42,298 nt of DNA from an uncultured Bacteroides sp. (GCA_944320945.1 CALUJK010000127.1:1-42298); one strand, 5' to 3'; shown: positions 9,497 through 18,880, counted from the stretch's first letter. A program made the numbers and translations. Notes: generated by a model from the sequence alone, not told the origin.

Positions 9497-9507
9497 TCTT
9501 CCGTTAT

Positions 9508-11049
9508 TTAAAGCGTTTTGAGCAGCGACGTGATGCTGACGCGGTCGGCAATAATATTATCCAGCTCAGCAATGGGCACACGCTCCTGCTGCATGGTGTC
9601 ACGGTTACGCAACGTCACGCAGTTGTCCTCCAATGTCTGGTGGTCCACAGTGACGCAGTAAGGCGTACCGATGGCATCCTGACGGCGATAACGCTTACCG
9701 ATAGAGTCTTTCTCGTCGTACTGGCAATGGAAGTGGAACTTCAGGTTGTCGATAATCTCGCGTGCCTTTTCGGGCAGACCGTCTTTCTTTACCAACGGCA
9801 TCACGGCCAGTTTGACGGGAGCCAATGCTGCGGGCAACTTCAGCACGACGCGTGTCTCGCCGTTCTCCAGTTTCTCTTCGCAATAAGAAGCGGACATGAT
9901 GCTGAGGAACATGCGGTCCACACCGATAGAGGTCTCGATAACATACGGCGTATAGCTTTCGTTCGTCTCCGGGTCGAAGTACTTGATGTTCTTGCCGGAG
10001 TATTTCTCGTGCTGGCTCAGGTCGAAGTTGGTGCGGCTGTGGATTCCCTCCACTTCCTTGAAGCCGAACGGCATCAGGAACTCGATGTCCGTAGCGGCAT
10101 TGGCATAGTGCGCCAGTTTCTCGTGGTCGTGGTAGCGGTAGTGGTCGTCACCAAAGCCCAGTGCCTTGTGCCACTTCAGGCGGATTTCTTTCCACTTCTT
10201 AAACCACTCCAATTCGGTGCCCGGCTTTACAAAGAACTGCATTTCCATCTGCTCGAACTCACGCATACGGAAGATGAACTGACGGGCTACAATCTCGTTA
10301 CGGAATGCCTTACCTATCTGGGCGATACCAAAAGGAATCTTCATACGGCCGGTCTTTTGCACGTTCAGGTAGTTCACGAAAATGCCCTGTGCCGTCTCCG
10401 GACGCAGATAGACCTTCATAGCGCCGTCGGCGGTAGAACCCATTTCGGTGGAGAACATCAGATTGAACTGACGGACTTCCGTCCAGTTCTTCGTACCGCT
10501 GATGGGGCACACGATTTCCTCGTCGATGATGATTTGGCGCAGTTCATTCAAATCCGGACCGGCGTTCATGGCCTTTGAATAGCGTTCGTGCAGCGCGTCG
10601 CGCTTTGCCTGATGCTCCAGTACACGGGCGTTAGTGCTACGGAACTGTGCTTCGTCAAACGCCTCGCCGAAACGCTTGGCAGCCTTTGCCACCTCTTTAT
10701 CTATCTTCTCGTCATATTTGGCTATCTGGTCTTCAATCAGCACATCGGCACGATAGCGTTTCTTTGAATCGCGGTTGTCGATGAGCGGGTCGTTGAACGC
10801 ATCCACGTGTCCGCTGGCCTTCCAGATGGTGGGGTGCATAAAAATTGCCGAATCGATGCCGACAATGTTCTCGTGCAGCAGCACCATACTCTGCCACCAA
10901 TATTGCTTGATATTATTTTTCAGTTCCACGCCATTCTGGCCGTAGTCATATACGGCTCCCAGCCCGTCGTAGATTTCACTGCTGGGGAATACGAAACCAT
11001 ACTCCTTGCAGTGCGAAACGAGCTTCTTGAAAACATCTTCTTGTGCCAT
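9508..11049 (-). CDS. glyS: glycine--tRNA ligase (single-chain class II type)
   Basis: 513 aa, consistent with the homodimeric class II enzyme rather than the alpha2beta2 type. It attaches glycine to tRNA-Gly. Visible motifs: VFPSSEIYDGLGAVYDYG at the N-terminus (residues 19-36), the class II motif-2 region FRNEIVARQFIFRMREFEQ (about 249-267), and the motif-3-like segment TPYVIETSIGVDRMFLSIM (about 371-389). The C-terminal anticodon-binding domain begins near LAPVKLAVMPLVKK (about 417-430). A -7 box lies about 53 bp upstream at 11102. The FKBP-like lipoprotein gene follows directly. Confidence 0.97.
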   Translation of the reverse strand: MAQEDVFKKLVSHCKEYGFVFPSSEIYDGLGAVYDYGQNGVELKNNIKQYWWQSMVLLHENIVGIDSAIFMHPTIWKASGHVDAFNDPLIDNRDSKKRYRADVLIEDQIAKYDEKIDKEVAKAAKRFGEAFDEAQFRSTNARVLEHQAKRDALHERYSKAMNAGPDLNELRQIIIDEEIVCPISGTKNWTEVRQFNLMFSTEMGSTADGAMKVYLRPETAQGIFVNYLNVQKTGRMKIPFGIAQIGKAFRNEIVARQFIFRMREFEQMEMQFFVKPGTELEWFKKWKEIRLKWHKALGFGDDHYRYHDHEKLAHYANAATDIEFLMPFGFKEVEGIHSRTNFDLSQHEKYSGKNIKYFDPETNESYTPYVIETSIGVDRMFLSIMSASYCEEKLENGETRVVLKLPAALAPVKLAVMPLVKKDGLPEKAREIIDNLKFHFHCQYDEKDSIGKRYRRQDAIGTPYCVTVDHQTLEDNCVTLRNRDTMQQERVPIAELDNIIADRVSITSLLKTL

Positions 11050-11101
11050 TTATTCGTTTGCTATTTAAAAGTTTATTATTCAAAACATTGAAAAAGTGCC
11101 A

Positions 11102-11109
11102 CAAAGATA
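11102..11109 (-). promoter_or_regulatory. Bacteroides -7 box for glyS
   Basis: On the minus strand this reads TATCTTTG, a match to TAnnTTTG, with the glyS start 53 nt downstream. No good TTTG is seen at the -33 spacing. Confidence 0.5.
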
Positions 11110-11184
11110 GGTAATTATCCGATTACCGTGTCACACGGGGCATTAAAATTCTATCTATTTAACCGGATACAGGGAGCGTTTTTC

Positions 11185-11223
11185 AAAAACGAGGTTGTTT
11201 CCACCGATCTAAACAACAGCCTC
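11185..11223 (-). terminator. terminator after the outer-membrane barrel gene
   Basis: On the minus strand GAGG-CTG-TTGTTT pairs with AAACAACCTC around a 10-nt loop, followed by GTTTTTG. It begins 18 bp after the stop codon of the 11241 gene. Confidence 0.65.
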
Positions 11224-11240
11224 ACCTTCCTTATTCATGT

Positions 11241-13550
11241 TCATTCAACCTTCAAAATAGCACTATTAATACTGCGGTCTACATTATTTTTATCACGAGA
11301 AGTTTTTCTTCCAAAATCAAACGTATAAGCCAGTTTCACATATCCTGTTTGTTGAAAGATGCGGCTGGTCTGTTCTTTGCTATACCGATATACGCCATAA
11401 TCGGCATATTCATCATACGAAAGGCGTTTTGAAAATGGATTTTCCGTGCCCACCTCAGCCATCCAGCCCTTATGGCTAAAGCGAAGTGAAAGACCATAAT
11501 TTGCCGGCACTTTTAAAAAAGCCAAAGTCGTTTGGTCAAGCACATGTTTGGAGGTATGCGCAAAAGCATTTATGACAAACGCACCCACAAAATAGTTCAC
11601 ATCAAACGTTCCAAAATAGTTATTCCGATGCAATCCTGACTTTTGAGGGACATACATATAATCATAATTAAATCCTACCTGGGCGCGTAAGTTGTCAGAG
11701 ATACGGCTTGACAAAGCCAATTCCACCGTAGCTTTATTAAACGAATCATCCGAAGCATAACTACTAACCAACTTATTATCTTCCAAATAATAAGCTGCAT
11801 ATACATTATGTGTATTCACTTGATAGCTTGCACGGCATTGAACATTAAGCAACTTATGGAGTGCCCCTTCATACATGGCAAACACTGTAAATATCCGGGT
11901 ATTATCCAAAAAAGGATTGCCACGCTTGATTTGATAAAAATCCACCGTCTGAGTGGACGTGTTTAAATAGCTGATATCCGGCTGATTGTTTCCATAAGAC
12001 ACACCAAGTCCCGCCCAATTCCGTTTATTCATGACATAACGGAATGCCGTGTTCATACGAAGATTCAAGCTGCGCTGCACTTCATTTCCACGAAGACGAT
12101 AATTCAACCAAGATGCACCCGGGCTCAACATTAACATCAGTCTGTCACTAAACTGATGGGTATAGTCCAACTGAAACAAGGTTTCTCCTTTCCACAAATG
12201 CTGGTGCGATTCATAATCACCGCCATAAACAGATGACGTAATATTATGGAAATGAGTGACACGACCATAAAAGGCATTTTTCTTATCAAGTTGATACAGG
12301 TAGGCCAATTGCCCGTCAAACGAATAGAAATCCTCATTGGCCTGAGTTCGAGAAAACCGGTCTCCCTCTGTGTAGTCGCGAATATAGGAATTTCGCGCAT
12401 AAGAACCTTTTACGCGGAATTTCAACTGATGTTTTTTCGCTATGCGAAACACTCCGTCCACCCGTGCATCCACTTTCATGTTCTCATTATCCTTAGCCGT
12501 TGACGAGCCGGCATTCCAGTCATCTGCATTATCTCCATCGTATTGAAGCAATTCTTCACGGTCATCGCGTGGAGTATCGTCGCGCACAAACGAAGCCGAA
12601 GCAGACAAGTCATGCTTTTCGGTATTATTCGCTATTTTAAACTGAACATACTGCTGGCTGTTTCTATAGTCAGCGCCCTTATTCGTTATGTTGCGGTTAA
12701 TATTCCCGTCAGGCAACAACAAATGTTCGGTCTGAGTATTTTTATAGCCATCATGTTCTTTCATGCTATAACCCCCAAATACTGAATAGCTGGTCTTTCC
12801 GTGCGAGATTTTAGTAGCCACATTGTATTCACCATTCAAATAACTGAATTGCTGGGTACCATCTACCGTGACATATCCACCGGTCTGACGGACTTTAGTT
12901 ATGTAGTTCACAGAAGCTGCATCTCCCATAAAAGGGCCGCTTGACGGAAGGGTATAAAACTCTATTTTTTCAATGTCTTTAGGACGAAGGTTCTGCACTT
13001 CTTTAATGTCTGCTTCCACGCCATTTATATAGAGGGTAGCAGTCCCGGTCAAGGCCGTTACTGTTTTATTCTTTCGGTCGATGGTCAATCCCGGTATCAT
13101 TAAATTATACAACAAATCATAGCCGGAAAACGAATGTTTAATCTGCTTGCGGTCCGGAATAACCAGCAAATGGTCTTTTTTACGGACAAACGAACTGCCT
13201 ACTACGGTCACTTCATCCAAATGTACATTATCATTTTTCAGCGTATCAACAGATAAATCCTGTCCTCGGCCGGACACCTCTATTCTACGGAACATGTTCT
13301 CATAACCGATATAGCTGACTGCCAATATATACGTTTGGGGTTCTATTTTCTCAAACTTGTAATTACCGTCATTATCCGTAATGACTCCTTTCACAAAGAC
13401 AGAATCCAATGTCAGGATGCGTACCGTCGCTGCCGGAACAGCGTTACCTGTTTCGTCTACAACTTTTCCTCTGACTTGTGCATGAATGGCAAAAGAGCAG
13501 GCAAACAGCAAGAATAACAAGCAGACTACGTGTTTCAAAAGTGTTTTCAT
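11241..13550 (-). CDS. outer-membrane beta-barrel protein with CarboxypepD_reg-like and plug domains (TonB-receptor relative)
   Basis: 769 aa from ATG at 13550 (MKTLLKHVVCLLFLLFACSF), chosen over the upstream in-frame ATG at 13595 because it gives a proper signal peptide ending at IHAQ and sits 26 bp after a good promoter. A CarboxypepD_reg-like domain follows (VRGKVVDETGNAVPAATVRI, about 25-44), then a plug-like region (about 95-215, with YNLMIPGLTIDRKN and ATLYINGVEADIKEV). The rest is amphipathic strands of an outer-membrane barrel (OMP_b-brl family), ending in a strand-rich C-terminus. It may be receptor-like or structural; the cargo is unknown. It lies directly downstream of, and is probably controlled by, the TPR/HTH regulator at 13750-15234. 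Confidence 0.85.
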   Translation of the reverse strand: MKTLLKHVVCLLFLLFACSFAIHAQVRGKVVDETGNAVPAATVRILTLDSVFVKGVITDNDGNYKFEKIEPQTYILAVSYIGYENMFRRIEVSGRGQDLSVDTLKNDNVHLDEVTVVGSSFVRKKDHLLVIPDRKQIKHSFSGYDLLYNLMIPGLTIDRKNKTVTALTGTATLYINGVEADIKEVQNLRPKDIEKIEFYTLPSSGPFMGDAASVNYITKVRQTGGYVTVDGTQQFSYLNGEYNVATKISHGKTSYSVFGGYSMKEHDGYKNTQTEHLLLPDGNINRNITNKGADYRNSQQYVQFKIANNTEKHDLSASASFVRDDTPRDDREELLQYDGDNADDWNAGSSTAKDNENMKVDARVDGVFRIAKKHQLKFRVKGSYARNSYIRDYTEGDRFSRTQANEDFYSFDGQLAYLYQLDKKNAFYGRVTHFHNITSSVYGGDYESHQHLWKGETLFQLDYTHQFSDRLMLMLSPGASWLNYRLRGNEVQRSLNLRMNTAFRYVMNKRNWAGLGVSYGNNQPDISYLNTSTQTVDFYQIKRGNPFLDNTRIFTVFAMYEGALHKLLNVQCRASYQVNTHNVYAAYYLEDNKLVSSYASDDSFNKATVELALSSRISDNLRAQVGFNYDYMYVPQKSGLHRNNYFGTFDVNYFVGAFVINAFAHTSKHVLDQTTLAFLKVPANYGLSLRFSHKGWMAEVGTENPFSKRLSYDEYADYGVYRYSKEQTSRIFQQTGYVKLAYTFDFGRKTSRDKNNVDRSINSAILKVE

Positions 13551-13575
13551 CGTGAATCGTGTTTTTTTACAGCGG

Positions 13576-13606
13576 CAAAAATATGAGAAACACATTTCTC
13601 CTCAAA
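13576..13606 (-). promoter_or_regulatory. Bacteroides promoter (-33/-7) for the 11241 barrel gene
   Basis: On the minus strand TTTG (13606-13603), 19 bp, then TATTTTTG (13583-13576), matching TTTG-N19-TAnnTTTG. The initiating ATG at 13550 lies 25 bp downstream, which decides the start of this gene. Confidence 0.75.
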
Positions 13607-13749
13607 AAAGTACTGTTCACAACTTGTTCACATTTTATAAATCGCTTTTATTCAGCGAAATAAGAAACAGCGTTTTAAAAGTTCAGAAAAGCAGATGAAA
13701 GATGCCGCATCCTGTTTTCGAACATTTTTCCTCTTTGCTGCCAGGCACA

Positions 13750-15234
13750 TTATACCAATTTGTTCAAAAAATCGGTCATTTTTTGAACACTGCCTTTCTC
13801 TCCGGTTATCTTGGTGTACAAACGACTCAAAGTATTACTAATAGAAGATACCGAACGATTTAGTAATTCTGCCATCTGTGTACGAGAAATCCCAATCTTG
13901 AACAGCAAGCATACATGAAGTTCGTGCAAAGATAATTTAGGGTAGTATTGATACAGCCCAGAAATAAAATCGGGATAGACATTATTTATCGCCTCCGTCA
14001 GTTGTGACCAATACTCATCGGTCAGTTCCGAACTGCGAGACACGGTAAGAAAATGCTTAAATGCATCATTCACTGGGCAAATATTTTCTCTGTCAGACTG
14101 CCGCTCCTTGCGACGGTTGCGGATAAACTGAACCATAAGTACCATTCCTATTACCAGTACCAATAAAGTACCTGCTAAAACATTGTGCTGCCACATCGGA
14201 CGGGACTTCTTTGCTTCATAATTCATATTTACAATCGCTTCCGTACGAGTCATCCGGCTGATGGAATCGGACAGCATCCGATAACAATCGCCATAAAATC
14301 GAGCCTTTTCCGGATTTCCTTGTGCAAGAGAAATATTCTCCAACACCTCATAAGCCGTGCGCCGATAATAAACATCCTTATCCTTCAATACCTCAAGCGA
14401 ATAATACTCAGCGGAATCCAAACGGTTCGCTCTCTGATAATATTTGGCAAGCGTTGATGCTGCTAATGATGAGGAACGATGGACCAACACCTCGTATGCC
14501 ATATCCTTGGCTTGTTCCTCCTTGCCATTCTCATGACAGAAATCCGCCCATTCGGCTAACACATCATAAGCCATCCAAGAAAATCCTTTCTGCTGCATCA
14601 ATGTGTACGCTTTTTGATAATACACGTCAGCGCTGTCCAACTGATTGTTTTTACGGTCGAAGATACGAGCCATATCACGCCAGCAAAAAGCCACTCCCCT
14701 GTCATTGCCACACTTTAAATGACATATTAATGCTTGACGCAACGCTTCCATACTGGCATCATAAGCCCCTTGATAAGCATATAAAACTGCCAGTTGTCCA
14801 TAGATACGGCCGTTCAACGTATCATGGTCGTACTCCATTTCGGCAGCACGGCGATATGCACGAATGGCACGCGGGAAATCGTTGCAGTCTCGATACACAC
14901 TGCCTTGATAGTAAAGTGCCTCTACCAAACGATGGTCATCGCCCCAATGTTCGTAGAAACGGACAATACTGTTTATCAACGAATCGGAAGTATGAAGAAT
15001 ATAGAGTTTGTCCTCTGCCTTGATGCGAAGAAGATAGCAGTACATACGGGCTTCCTCCGGCAAATGAGGTAAGGATGCAGCAAGCGAGTCCAAACAGACA
15101 AGTGCACTGTCAGGACAGACTTCTGCCCACCGTTCCGCCCGATAGAGCTGCGGAGGATAAGGAACACTACGGTCACGACAACCGTACCATCCTATTGGCA
15201 AAAGTAACAATAGAAAATAAAATACGTTCTTCAT
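13750..15234 (-). CDS. membrane-anchored TPR protein with C-terminal HTH (one-component regulator)
   Basis: 494 aa from ATG at 15234 (MKNVFYFLLLLLPIG), preferred to 15303 because it directly starts the signal/lipoprotein segment (PIGWYGC, Cys about 19). Residues about 50-360 are TPR-like helical repeats (for example ALYYQGSVYRDCNDFPRAIR and YGQLAVLYAYQGAYDASMEA). A membrane helix follows near 370-395 (VLAGTLLVLVIGMVLMVQF), then RNRRKER. The C-terminus carries a helix-turn-helix of LuxR/sigma-like type (LSLHELHVCLLFKIGISRTQ and MAELLNRSVSSISNTLSRLY). This places the TPRs outside and the DNA-binding domain in the cytosol. A family of such proteins sits beside outer-membrane genes in Bacteroides, and the barrel gene downstream is the obvious target. 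The signal sensed is unknown. Confidence 0.82.
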   Translation of the reverse strand: MKNVFYFLLLLLPIGWYGCRDRSVPYPPQLYRAERWAEVCPDSALVCLDSLAASLPHLPEEARMYCYLLRIKAEDKLYILHTSDSLINSIVRFYEHWGDDHRLVEALYYQGSVYRDCNDFPRAIRAYRRAAEMEYDHDTLNGRIYGQLAVLYAYQGAYDASMEALRQALICHLKCGNDRGVAFCWRDMARIFDRKNNQLDSADVYYQKAYTLMQQKGFSWMAYDVLAEWADFCHENGKEEQAKDMAYEVLVHRSSSLAASTLAKYYQRANRLDSAEYYSLEVLKDKDVYYRRTAYEVLENISLAQGNPEKARFYGDCYRMLSDSISRMTRTEAIVNMNYEAKKSRPMWQHNVLAGTLLVLVIGMVLMVQFIRNRRKERQSDRENICPVNDAFKHFLTVSRSSELTDEYWSQLTEAINNVYPDFISGLYQYYPKLSLHELHVCLLFKIGISRTQMAELLNRSVSSISNTLSRLYTKITGEKGSVQKMTDFLNKLV

Positions 15235-15253
15235 CGCATTTCGTGACAACGTG

Positions 15254-15261
15254 CAAATGTA
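15254..15261 (-). promoter_or_regulatory. Bacteroides -7 box for the TPR/HTH regulator
   Basis: On the minus strand TACATTTG fits TAnnTTTG and is 19 bp from the chosen start at 15234. There is no TTTG at the expected -33 distance. Confidence 0.45.
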
Positions 15262-15397
15262 ATGATAAAACCGCAAACTTAACAATATTCCGGTTATACG
15301 CAATATTAATTTACGGTTTGTATAGATACATTACTTTATGGAGCCCCCCTTCATACCGTCTCAGAAGGCATTCTGACGGGGGTAATAACGGCGTTTG

Positions 15398-15485
15398 TTC
15401 CGAAGCCTTTCGGAACGTGCTCGAAATATATACGGAACGCGCTCGAAACATATTCGGAACAAGCGCCAAATATACATGGCGGTCG
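15398..15485. repeat. 22-bp hairpin repeat array A (4 units)
   Basis: Units at 15398-15419, 15420-15441, 15442-15463 and a degenerate 15464-15485, each exactly 22 bp with no spacer. Unit 1 is TTCCGAAGCCTTTCGGAACG followed by TG and folds into an 8-bp stem (GTTCCGAA/TTCGGAAC). Unit 4 has lost the sequence but keeps a stem (CGCCA/TGGCG). A separate hairpin, TCAGAA-GGCA-TTCTGA, lies at 15361-15376. Related arrays are at 21607 and 29659. Confidence 0.8.
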
Positions 15486-15550
15486 CGAGAAAATTGACGT
15501 ATACTATTTTTACTATATCAAATACATACAAACAACTCACGCATGAGTTG

Positions 15551-15594
15551 CAAAAAAATGGAGAAGCTAAGATTTACATCTCAACCCCTCCATT
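15551..15594 (-). terminator. terminator after the exb-tonB operon
   Basis: On the minus strand AATGGAG pairs with CTCCATT and the run continues with TTTTTG; a small inner stem AGAT/ATCT sits in the loop. It lies 18 bp past the stop of the TPR gene. Confidence 0.65.
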
Positions 15595-15611
15595 GCGACA
15601 AACAACTAAAA

Positions 15612-17054
15612 TTATTGCAATTGAATACCTTCTAATGCTTTTTTGGCCGTAGCATTCTCCGGATCGATAGCCAAAATCTTATTCCAAAACTCTACAGACG
15701 TTTCATATTGGCTCTGCAACAAATAATAATAGCCTAAATAGCTATAGCTTTCTACCAATGCAGATTTATAACGTGCCTGATCGTCCTTGGCAAGCAACAT
15801 TTCTACGACTTTCTCATAATAAGGCTTTGCCAGACCGGCAGTAGTTTCCGGATCTAATGCCGAATTGGTACGGGCACGCCACAAATTACCCAAGTGACTG
15901 TCCGGAGCCTTTTCTGCCACCACAGTAAACACAGAATCTGCTTTCTGCAAAGCAGACACACGCATTTCAGGTGTCACAGCTATCGTATCGCGAGAAGTTC
16001 CTTCGGCATAGTATAAACGACCAAACTGGAACGTATTTTCCAATGTTTTCTTCTCTGGCTCCAACGAGTCTACATATTTCTGATAAGCCCCGATTGCCTC
16101 TTCATACTTATCTTCATGCTCATAGGTTTCGGAAATTTCACGGTATAAATCATACTGCGTGCTGTCTTTCTCCAACGCTTTGCCATATTCTTCAATAGCC
16201 TGGTCGTACTTTTTTAAAGCAGAAAGCAAAGCTCCATAGTAGCGATGGTCCAAATAAGAATATGCGGCATCATCTGTCTCATTGAAAAAAACATCAGCTG
16301 CCTGTTCTGCTTCCGCATAACGTTTCAAGTCTATATAGTTATACATAGCCAAGCGGTTGAAAGCAGCATGACGGGAATTTTGCGATAATCCTTTTTGGGC
16401 AATCTCCAACGACTTGGCAAAATCATGATTCAAGAACAGAGCGAAAGCGTAGTTCAGCATATCCGATTCCGTTGCTATCGGAGTATCAATAAAAGTCTCA
16501 TACGTTTTTGCAGCTTCACCAAACTGCTTGGCAGAATAATAGACATCTGCTAAAGCTTTATCGGCTGCCACACAATCGGGAATGACAGTTTTCAACTCCT
16601 TCAATTTAGCAATCGCCAGCGAAGGATTTGCCGATTTATACACATTTGCATACTTCAAATATGCTTCCACACACTTATTGTCAAAATAGATTGCCTGTTC
16701 ATACAATTGGCATGCTGTTCCTACATCTTCGCGTGCCAAAGCGATATCTCCTGCCAAGATGGACACGCGCGGATCTTTATTGTCTCTGTTCTTAGCTTTC
16801 TCCAGAAATTCTTCAGCCTCATCCAAATGTTTCGCATCCACAAACACTTCGGCCACAGCCAACAGCAAATCTATATTCTTTTTATTCTTGCCTTTCGTCA
16901 AATCGTCGGCTGCATCTACAGCCTGCTCTACATCTGTTTTCAACAAAGTCTTAATATTGTTAACACCTGCCTGCCACTCAGGCTTTGCAGTCTGAGCACC
17001 CAACGATGTTACCAACAGTATTGCACTTGCACAAAATAATAGTCTATATTTCAT
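15612..17054 (-). CDS. periplasmic TPR-repeat protein of the exb-tonB operon
   Basis: 480 aa with a signal peptide ending near LVTSLGAQ (about residue 21). The mature protein is almost wholly alpha-helical tetratricopeptide repeats (for example AKHLDEAEEFLEKAKNRDNK, AVEAYL-type helices, ALKKYDQAIEEYGKALEKDS and YYLLQSQYETSVEFWNKIL). TPR proteins act as protein-interaction scaffolds; here it is the last gene of exbB-exbD-exbD-tonB-PstS-like, so a periplasmic partner or assembly factor of the TonB machinery is likely, but the partner is unknown. The gap to the upstream gene is 38 bp and a terminator follows at 15551. Confidence 0.85.
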   Translation of the reverse strand: MKYRLLFCASAILLVTSLGAQTAKPEWQAGVNNIKTLLKTDVEQAVDAADDLTKGKNKKNIDLLLAVAEVFVDAKHLDEAEEFLEKAKNRDNKDPRVSILAGDIALAREDVGTACQLYEQAIYFDNKCVEAYLKYANVYKSANPSLAIAKLKELKTVIPDCVAADKALADVYYSAKQFGEAAKTYETFIDTPIATESDMLNYAFALFLNHDFAKSLEIAQKGLSQNSRHAAFNRLAMYNYIDLKRYAEAEQAADVFFNETDDAAYSYLDHRYYGALLSALKKYDQAIEEYGKALEKDSTQYDLYREISETYEHEDKYEEAIGAYQKYVDSLEPEKKTLENTFQFGRLYYAEGTSRDTIAVTPEMRVSALQKADSVFTVVAEKAPDSHLGNLWRARTNSALDPETTAGLAKPYYEKVVEMLLAKDDQARYKSALVESYSYLGYYYLLQSQYETSVEFWNKILAIDPENATAKKALEGIQLQ

Positions 17055-17092
17055 ATTGCTCTAATTTTAGTTAGATTGTATACTTATGATAT

Positions 17093-18061
17093 TCATTCAT
17101 CCTTTACATCAACTACCCGCACAGGTTGTGTAGCAGGCAATAACCCCGATTTCAGAATAATTCTCTGTCCGCGGTCGGAAGTAAGAAAAGAGGAAAATCC
17201 CCATGAAAGTCCATTACGAGGATCATTCAACAAAGCATATATACTACGAGCCAACGGATATTGTTCACTAAACAAATAATACTGATAGGGCTTAAAACTA
17301 TTCAATGCAGTTGCCTCCATCGCTTCGCTGACAGACATTACATGCACTTCTTTGTTAAAAGAAAGTCCAGTACTGTCACTTTTATTGCTCAACCAGTTTA
17401 CTCCAACAACTCCTATTGCATTTTCTGTCTTAGTCACATAATTAATGACTTCCTGATTGGTCTGTAACGCTTTTATCTGTCCAGTAAACAGATCTGCCCC
17501 CTTGCAAATAGAATCAATGGCAAAACGCACCGTACTGGAGTTTTTGTTATCGAAAACCACAACCACATCATCCAGCTTCGACTTCGAATATATATCTTTC
17601 CAACTACGAACCTCACCTGTCAATATACGCCTCAGATCGTTTACCGTTATCAATGTATCCGGATTGTTGAGATTGGTAATCAACGCCAAACCGTCTGTAG
17701 CTATTTTTATTTCACGCGGTTCAAACTTCCTACTATGGAAAGATTGCCATTCGTCCGGAGTCAGTCTACGGCTGGTAACAGCCAACCGTAGACTATCTTT
17801 AAGTAAAAGATTGACCGCTTCAACTTCTGTCACATAGCGAGGCACAATACCTGCCAGAGGCGTCAAGCTCTCGAATACATCTATTTCCTCCTGGATAATC
17901 GGTTCGAAGCTTTGATCGGCCGCAATAGCAATCACACCAGAGTTGAAAGTATCAGTTCTACCATCTTTAGGCTTTCCTGGTCCACAATTCGTAAGAACAA
18001 AAGTACAAACGCAGACAAAACCTATTGAGAGGATATGCTTCACTCTTTTCATGTCAGCCAT
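17093..18061 (-). CDS. PstS-like substrate-binding lipoprotein
   Basis: 322 aa; ATG at 18052 (MKRVKHILSIG) is an alternative start that would drop three residues. The lipoprotein signal is FVCVCTFVLTNC (Cys about 26). The fold follows the PstS/PBP-like type: VIAIAADQSFEPIIQEEIDVF near the N-terminus, then LITVNDLRRILTGEVRSWKD (about 135-154), a classic phosphate-binding-protein-like segment, and NAIGVVGVNWLS (about 213-224). No Pst permease genes accompany it. It starts 6 bp after tonB ends. In this setting it may be an energiser-associated periplasmic protein rather than a phosphate-uptake component. Confidence 0.8.
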   Translation of the reverse strand: MADMKRVKHILSIGFVCVCTFVLTNCGPGKPKDGRTDTFNSGVIAIAADQSFEPIIQEEIDVFESLTPLAGIVPRYVTEVEAVNLLLKDSLRLAVTSRRLTPDEWQSFHSRKFEPREIKIATDGLALITNLNNPDTLITVNDLRRILTGEVRSWKDIYSKSKLDDVVVVFDNKNSSTVRFAIDSICKGADLFTGQIKALQTNQEVINYVTKTENAIGVVGVNWLSNKSDSTGLSFNKEVHVMSVSEAMEATALNSFKPYQYYLFSEQYPLARSIYALLNDPRNGLSWGFSSFLTSDRGQRIILKSGLLPATQPVRVVDVKDE

Positions 18062-18067
18062 AACTGG

Positions 18068-18880
18068 TTATTGCAGTCTAAACATTATAGGTACCGTATA
18101 CTTGACAGATACAGCCTGGCCATTTTGTTTTCCAGGAATCCATTTGGGCATTGCCTGAATCACACGAATAGCTTCTTTGTCCAAATATGGGTCAACTCCT
18201 CTTAATACTACAACATCACGAATACTACCATCCGGACCAACTACAAACTGACATGTCACACGTCCCTCAGTCCCGTTCTCTTGAGCTATTGTAGGATAAT
18301 GTAAATTCTTCTGAATAAATCTCATCATCTCCTGCAAACCACCTGGGAATTGAGGCATCTGTTCAACCATATCAAACACTTTTTCCTCTACAGGAGCTTG
18401 AGTAACAATTTGTTGTAGATCAGCTATATCCTGACCATTTTCTTCATCATTACCCGTCACATCAGCAATAGAAATGGCAACCTTACTGGTCGTCAACTCT
18501 TCCTGACTCTTGATTTCGTTCTCCTCGGTCACCTCTTCATCTTTCTTAATAACAGGAGCAGTAAACTTAATAGAACTTTTCAAGGCAGGAGGAGGTGGAG
18601 CTACAGGTTCCACCTTTTTTATCTCTTCTTGCTTTACTTCCGGCTCTTCCAATTGTGAAAGAGCAGTAACTTCCGTCATTACTTCTTTCTGCTTAGGAGT
18701 AGCCATCTTTATCAACGATGGTATGCTAAAACCAATGGCTGCCACAATAATTACTATTACACAGGAGAAGTTCAGACGCTTGGCAAAATTTTTTCGCATA
18801 CTATAAGCACCGTATGCTTTATTTTTGCCTTCGAATACCATTTCACACCATTCACGAGATGTTAAATCTATCTTAGCCAT
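18068..18880 (-). CDS. tonB: energy transducer TonB
   Basis: 270 aa. A membrane helix lies near residues 35-58 (LNFSCVIVIIVAAIGFSIPS), preceded by an unusually long cytosolic N-terminus (WCEMVFEGKNKAYGAYSMRK). A Pro/Glu/Lys-rich periplasmic spacer follows (KVEPVAPPPPALK). The C-terminal TonB domain is about 175-270 (PQFPGGLQEMMRFIQKNLHY, GRVTCQFVVGPDGSIRDV, PKWIPGKQNGQAVSVKYTVP). It transmits proton-motive-force energy from ExbB/ExbD to outer-membrane receptors. The N-terminal extension before the helix is typical of Bacteroidetes TonBs. It follows the second exbD by 18 bp. Confidence 0.95.
   Translation of the reverse strand: MAKIDLTSREWCEMVFEGKNKAYGAYSMRKNFAKRLNFSCVIVIIVAAIGFSIPSLIKMATPKQKEVMTEVTALSQLEEPEVKQEEIKKVEPVAPPPPALKSSIKFTAPVIKKDEEVTEENEIKSQEELTTSKVAISIADVTGNDEENGQDIADLQQIVTQAPVEEKVFDMVEQMPQFPGGLQEMMRFIQKNLHYPTIAQENGTEGRVTCQFVVGPDGSIRDVVVLRGVDPYLDKEAIRVIQAMPKWIPGKQNGQAVSVKYTVPIMFRLQ

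Noticed and set aside
9640-10578. 312-codon plus-strand ORF
   Set aside because: It is antisense to glyS in a GC-richer coding region; the glyS frame has all family motifs.
15398-15485. CRISPR-like array
   Set aside because: Units are 22 bp, contiguous, without unique spacers, and no cas genes are present.
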